Position numbers and translations under genes: made by a program
Shown: positions 60,912 to 64,000 of the stretch, one piece after another
Numbering within the stretch: position 1 is the stretch's first letter
Layout: the number at the start of each line of letters is the position of its first letter
From: Roseburia_D yibonii
GTDB taxonomy: Bacteria > Bacillota > Clostridia > Lachnospirales > Lachnospiraceae
Reading direction: 5' to 3'
DNA length: 64,000 bases
NCBI RefSeq assembly: GCF_014297335.1
Contig: NZ_JACOQH010000001.1
Span: 310,001 to 374,000 of the forward strand
The notes under the pieces: generated by a model
The model's input: only the letters and a program-made list of their open reading frames with translations
Told to the model about the DNA's origin: nothing
Database searches by the model: none

Positions 60912-60973
60912 GTCAGTCAGCATAGCTTAAAAATTGCTATACACCTAGAATATGATACTGCTAGTTGACTGAC
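60912..60973. promoter_or_regulatory. Inverted repeat around the lipoprotein promoter
   Basis: GTCAGTCA (60912-60919) and TGACTGAC (60966-60973) are an exact inverted pair enclosing the -10 region, extended imperfectly by GCATAGC/GCTAG. A further dyad ATAGC/GCTAT lies inside. It may be an operator or an mRNA structure. Confidence 0.5.
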
Positions 60974-60981
60974 TTTGTCAA
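60952..60981 (-). promoter_or_regulatory. Promoter of the lipoprotein gene
   Basis: TTGACA (60981-60976) and TATCAT (60957-60952), 18 bases apart on the minus strand. Confidence 0.6.
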
Positions 60982-61001
60982 TGTTCAATCCCATCCGCCC
61001 G

Positions 61002-61052
61002 AAAAAAGCAACAGCCGCCACTACACATGCTCGTGATAGTGACGGCTATTGC
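61002..61052 (-). terminator. Terminator of the amidase/glucosaminidase gene
   Basis: Arms of 16 bases (61008-61023 and 61037-61052) pair with three mismatches around a 13-base loop, followed on the minus strand by TTTTTTC. It starts 17 bases after the stop at 61070. Confidence 0.82.
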
Positions 61053-61069
61053 CTTTTCCTATTTCATTT

Positions 61070-64000
61070 TTATTTTGCAGCTGCCAGCAGTTTGCTGATG
61101 TAACCGTTTACAATGCTGTAGCCATATTTCTTTGCCGTAGCCCATCCTTTTCCATATGGGTTTTCAGAAATACCAAGCCATTCCACATACGGAGCGCATC
61201 CTCTGGAAACATAGGAGAAACGCTTATCCACACACGGGTAGCTTAATGATGCGGTTGACGCATACGCCTTTAAATGCTGTACCTGGGCACGCACACCTTC
61301 ACGCACGGAGGAAAAGCTGTCGCCGGTTGCTCCGTTTCCGGTAGCGCCAAGTCCTGCAAAATTATACTGCGTAATGCTCACATCTCCACCGAATGTAAGA
61401 AATCCTGTTTCTTTCATCGTCTGACAAAATGCTACTTCCGGCTTCACGCCTTCCGCCGTACACTCCTCCACATAGATCCGGCAGAAGTCCATAATCGTCG
61501 GTGCATCCGAATACATATAAAACGTCGGATAGATTGCCTTGGAGTTATAGTAGTTGATCATCTGCGTCAATGTCGTCCCGGAAGATCCCATAATGGCATA
61601 TCCCATATTTAAGGTAACTCCCTGACAGAACGTTGCCGTGCTTCCCTTGCTGGTACGCGCGGTCACATAGATCCAGTAAGAACCGGAAGCCGGTTTCCAG
61701 GTTGTCCAGTTCGCGCCTGTCCAGGTTGTGATCGTTGTCCACTGGCTGGAGGACAGGTCGTAGATCTGCCACATAAACTGCACATTGGAATCATTGCTTT
61801 CATAAGATGCTCCGAGATCTACCTTTCCGGTTGACTGAACCACGCAGACACCGTTTACTTTGATATAGTCTGCAGAATAATCCTTCGTTGCCGCAAAGCA
61901 GATCGTGTACGCAGCCACTGTTCCGGAAGATGTTGTTGCCTGTGCCTGTAACCAGTAATTTCCGGCATGCGGTGTCCAGGTTGCCCAGTTTCCTCCATTC
62001 CAGTCCGCGATGGTCTCCCATCCGCCGGTATCCAGATTATATGCCTGCCAGCGGAATTTCACCTTCGGATCTCCCGAATCGTAAGCCACACCGACATCTA
62101 TACTGTGATCTTTGATCTGATAACAGATTCCATTTAAGTTTACATAATCATTCGTATGATCTTCTGCCGCGTGGAAACAGATCGTATAATTCTTTGTCAC
62201 GCCATCATTTGTCTTTGCTTCTACATACAGCCAGTAATCTCCGGCTTTTGCATACCAGGTTGTCCAGTTTCCGGCATACCAATCCGAAATACTTGACCAT
62301 TCCTGTGTTTTCAGGTTATACGCCAGCCAACGGAACTGTACACTTGAAGCATCTGTCTCGTAAGCAACTCCAGCATCTATACTGTGATCTTTGACCTGAT
62401 AACAGATTCCGTTTAACGCCAGATAGCTCTTGCTGTAGTCTGTGTTATTCTGAAATCCGACCGTTGAAACTTTTGCAATGTTATTGCTGTCGATCGCGGA
62501 AACCTGGATCCAGTAAGTTCCCGGTGTCGGTTTCCATTTTACGCTGGATGCGGTTGTCCACTCAGAGATCAATCCCCAGCTGCCTTTATTTACATCATAG
62601 TAAGTGTAACGGAACTGAATACCGGATGCATTGGTCGTATAACCTACGTTTACCGTGAGCGCTCCCTTGGATTCCGTCGTTGTGATACTGTCGATCGACA
62701 TGGATGCCTGTTTGGAAAGTCCAAAGTACTGTGCAATACCGGTCGCGTCCGCAACACCGACCCTCTTTAAGTTTGCATCCGATGAAAGGAAGCTTACATC
62801 TTTGCTGTTGGATAAAAACGCATGCTCTACGATGATTCCCGGAAATCCTTTGATCTTCGCATTCCGGATAATGGAATAGTAATCCGCCTTGCTTCCGTCC
62901 GGATAAGTAGTATCGTTCGCGTTTCTGATCTTGGTTCCGCGGTTTGTAAGTCCAAGTGCCGTCAGCTGGCTTAAAATCCTGGAGGCAAGCGCAGAGCCCT
63001 GGCTTCCAATCTGGCTGTTATAATTGCTGTTCGGATAATAAATCTCCACACCGGACGCCGATGTGCTGCTGGAGTTGTTGATATGGATACTTACGATCAC
63101 ATTTGCGCCCCAGTTCTTTGCCATTGTGGTTCTGTCATCCAGACTCACATAGGTATCGGTTGTCCTTGTCATATAGACTGTCACACCATAATACTGCTCT
63201 AATTCCGCCTTGCAGTACTGTGCGATCTTTAAGTTCAGATCTTTTTCTTTTAAACCGCCGCCGGTTGTTCCGGAATCGGATCCACCATGTCCCGGATCCA
63301 GTACAACAACTACATTTTTCGCTGTCAGCAGTGTCTCATCCGCACTCTGTACACTGACCGCTGACTCCGGTGTTCCCTCGCTTGCGGCATCGATCGCCTC
63401 CGCGATGGAAGATTCCTGTACTTCATTTCCATTTTCATCAATAGAAACCACACTGATCGCGCCATCCAGGTCTGTCTGTGCTTCCTCGTCTGCTTTATCA
63501 TCCGTCATAACAGCATCCGGATTGGTCTCAGTCTCCTGATTTACACCGTATTTCGCATCAATTCCATTTGCCGCAAAGTCTGCGTAAAATGTCTGCTTGC
63601 CGATTGTATATGTAACGCCACTCAGCTGATATACCGAACGTTCGCTGGTATCTGAATAGCTCATGGAGAAAAGAACAGCTCCCGGTTTGATCGTGCCTGC
63701 CGCAACCGTTTTTTCCTCTCCTGTTGTCACATTCTTATAAGAAAGTGTCGCACTGTCTACTGTCGTATCGTCACTTCCAATGCTGACAACTACATTCTGT
63801 GTTCCCGGAGCCTGAATCTGCGCAGCATCGACAGTAAGATAATTGATACTTCCCGCCAGTAAGGTATCGGCTTCCTCTGTATCATCCTCTTCCTCGAGTG
63901 CTTCATCCTCTGCGTCCATCTGTTCTTCCATGGCTGCATCCTCTTCCGCTTCCGCCTCTACTGCTTCATATGCGGCTGCGTCCGATTCTACGGCCTGTTC
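61070..64000 (-). CDS. Bifunctional autolysin: N-acetylmuramoyl-L-alanine amidase and glucosaminidase, start beyond the window
   Basis: The frame is open to the window end, giving 976 residues with the N-terminus missing. Counting from the first in-window Met (63931): an acidic stretch and a small beta domain (30-125), an Amidase_3 zinc domain at about 205-404 with DPGHGG, KEKDLN, SIHIN and catalytic IIVEHAFL, four modules of the SGNH-hydrolase type (408-495, 502-588, 595-682, 688-775), and a C-terminal glucosaminidase-like domain (about 780-953) with VAFCQTMKETGF and NFAGLGATG. It should cut both the amide and the glycan bonds of peptidoglycan. Secretion is expected, but the signal peptide lies outside. 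The modules probably bind the wall or polymer. Confidence 0.9.
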   Translation of the reverse strand, partial: EQAVESDAAAYEAVEAEAEEDAAMEEQMDAEDEALEEEDDTEEADTLLAGSINYLTVDAAQIQAPGTQNVVVSIGSDDTTVDSATLSYKNVTTGEEKTVAAGTIKPGAVLFSMSYSDTSERSVYQLSGVTYTIGKQTFYADFAANGIDAKYGVNQETETNPDAVMTDDKADEEAQTDLDGAISVVSIDENGNEVQESSIAEAIDAASEGTPESAVSVQSADETLLTAKNVVVVLDPGHGGSDSGTTGGGLKEKDLNLKIAQYCKAELEQYYGVTVYMTRTTDTYVSLDDRTTMAKNWGANVIVSIHINNSSSTSASGVEIYYPNSNYNSQIGSQGSALASRILSQLTALGLTNRGTKIRNANDTTYPDGSKADYYSIIRNAKIKGFPGIIVEHAFLSNSKDVSFLSSDANLKRVGVADATGIAQYFGLSKQASMSIDSITTTESKGALTVNVGYTTNASGIQFRYTYYDVNKGSWGLISEWTTASSVKWKPTPGTYWIQVSAIDSNNIAKVSTVGFQNNTDYSKSYLALNGICYQVKDHSIDAGVAYETDASSVQFRWLAYNLKTQEWSSISDWYAGNWTTWYAKAGDYWLYVEAKTNDGVTKNYTICFHAAEDHTNDYVNLNGICYQIKDHSIDVGVAYDSGDPKVKFRWQAYNLDTGGWETIADWNGGNWATWTPHAGNYWLQAQATTSSGTVAAYTICFAATKDYSADYIKVNGVCVVQSTGKVDLGASYESNDSNVQFMWQIYDLSSSQWTTITTWTGANWTTWKPASGSYWIYVTARTSKGSTATFCQGVTLNMGYAIMGSSGTTLTQMINYYNSKAIYPTFYMYSDAPTIMDFCRIYVEECTAEGVKPEVAFCQTMKETGFLTFGGDVSITQYNFAGLGATGNGATGDSFSSVREGVRAQVQHLKAYASTASLSYPCVDKRFSYVSRGCAPYVEWLGISENPYGKGWATAKKYGYSIVNGYISKLLAAAK
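61607..62710 (-). repeat. Four tandem roughly 90-residue modules in the autolysin
   Basis: These share motifs (GICYQxKDHSID, FRWQAYNLDT, WNGGNWATWTP, GNYWLQAQA) with the SGNH hydrolase. The third module is nearest to the second SGNH module and is close at the DNA level. Confidence 0.75.

Noticed and set aside
1..64000. CRISPR arrays, tRNA or rRNA genes, IS elements, prophage
   Set aside because: No regularly spaced direct repeats, cloverleaf sequences, transposase or phage structural genes were found by eye; a short or diverged RNA gene could still be missed.

Overview
The window looks like chromosomal DNA of a Gram-positive, anaerobic, spore-forming gut Firmicute of the Lachnospiraceae (Roseburia/Agathobacter-like). 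This rests on the protein families: a clostridial-type cellobiose phosphorylase, a complete dipicolinate synthase pair, an XRE/DUF2975 pair, LCP and HtrA proteins, a cytoplasmic Fe-S/[FeFe]-hydrogenase-like protein, and strong A/G-rich Shine-Dalgarno sequences. The genus is inferred, not proven. No rRNA, tRNA, CRISPR array, phage or insertion sequence was recognised.

Layout. 1-6.3 kb: a truncated MerR/excisionase-type HTH gene, a coiled-coil protein of unknown function, an asparaginase/aminopeptidase P operon divergent from an M42 aminopeptidase, and an XRE-DUF2975 pair whose promoter is bracketed by a 22-bp direct repeat. 6.5-12.5 kb: an oligopeptide ABC transporter oppBCDF with oppA last. 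12.9-14.9 kb: a 650-aa soluble protein joining ferredoxin, [FeFe]-hydrogenase H-cluster, a further Fe-S domain and a chemotaxis signalling domain. 15-22.3 kb: asnB, an HxlR/cupin divergent pair, dpaAB for spore dipicolinic acid, and csoR-copA, where copA carries a fused C-terminal CopZ-like domain. 22.3-30.8 kb: a probable long operon holding three small or membrane proteins, a TetM/EF-G-like GTPase fused to a Rae1/YacP-like NYN ribonuclease, aroE-aroD-aroK and a lipoprotein. 31-35 kb: a LacI-type repressor divergent from cellobiose phosphorylase, with a matching 15-bp operator candidate at each promoter. 35-41.8 kb: a glycosyltransferase with carbamate kinase, HtrA, GlmS and an LCP ligase.

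41.9-64 kb is a surface-polysaccharide and cell-wall region, all on the minus strand. It encodes a polyprenyl glycosylphosphotransferase (chain initiation), a DUF1972 rhamnosyltransferase-like GT4, several GT2 enzymes (three of them large and related), a Wzx flippase, a GtrB-like transferase with an SMR-like flippase and a polytopic membrane protein, a eukaryotic-type UDP-sugar pyrophosphorylase, and secreted proteins. Two of the secreted proteins, an SGNH hydrolase and a truncated amidase/glucosaminidase, share four copies each of the same roughly 90-residue module. The LCP protein just before this region could attach the polymer to peptidoglycan, and GlmS feeds amino-sugar synthesis.

The two most unusual items are the GTPase-Rae1 fusion, which suggests a one-polypeptide ribosome-targeted mRNA cleavage factor, and the hydrogenase-like chemotaxis-type sensor, which has lost the proton-transfer cysteine of catalytic hydrogenases. 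Proposed promoters, operators and terminators were read by eye from consensus boxes and hairpins and have not been tested.
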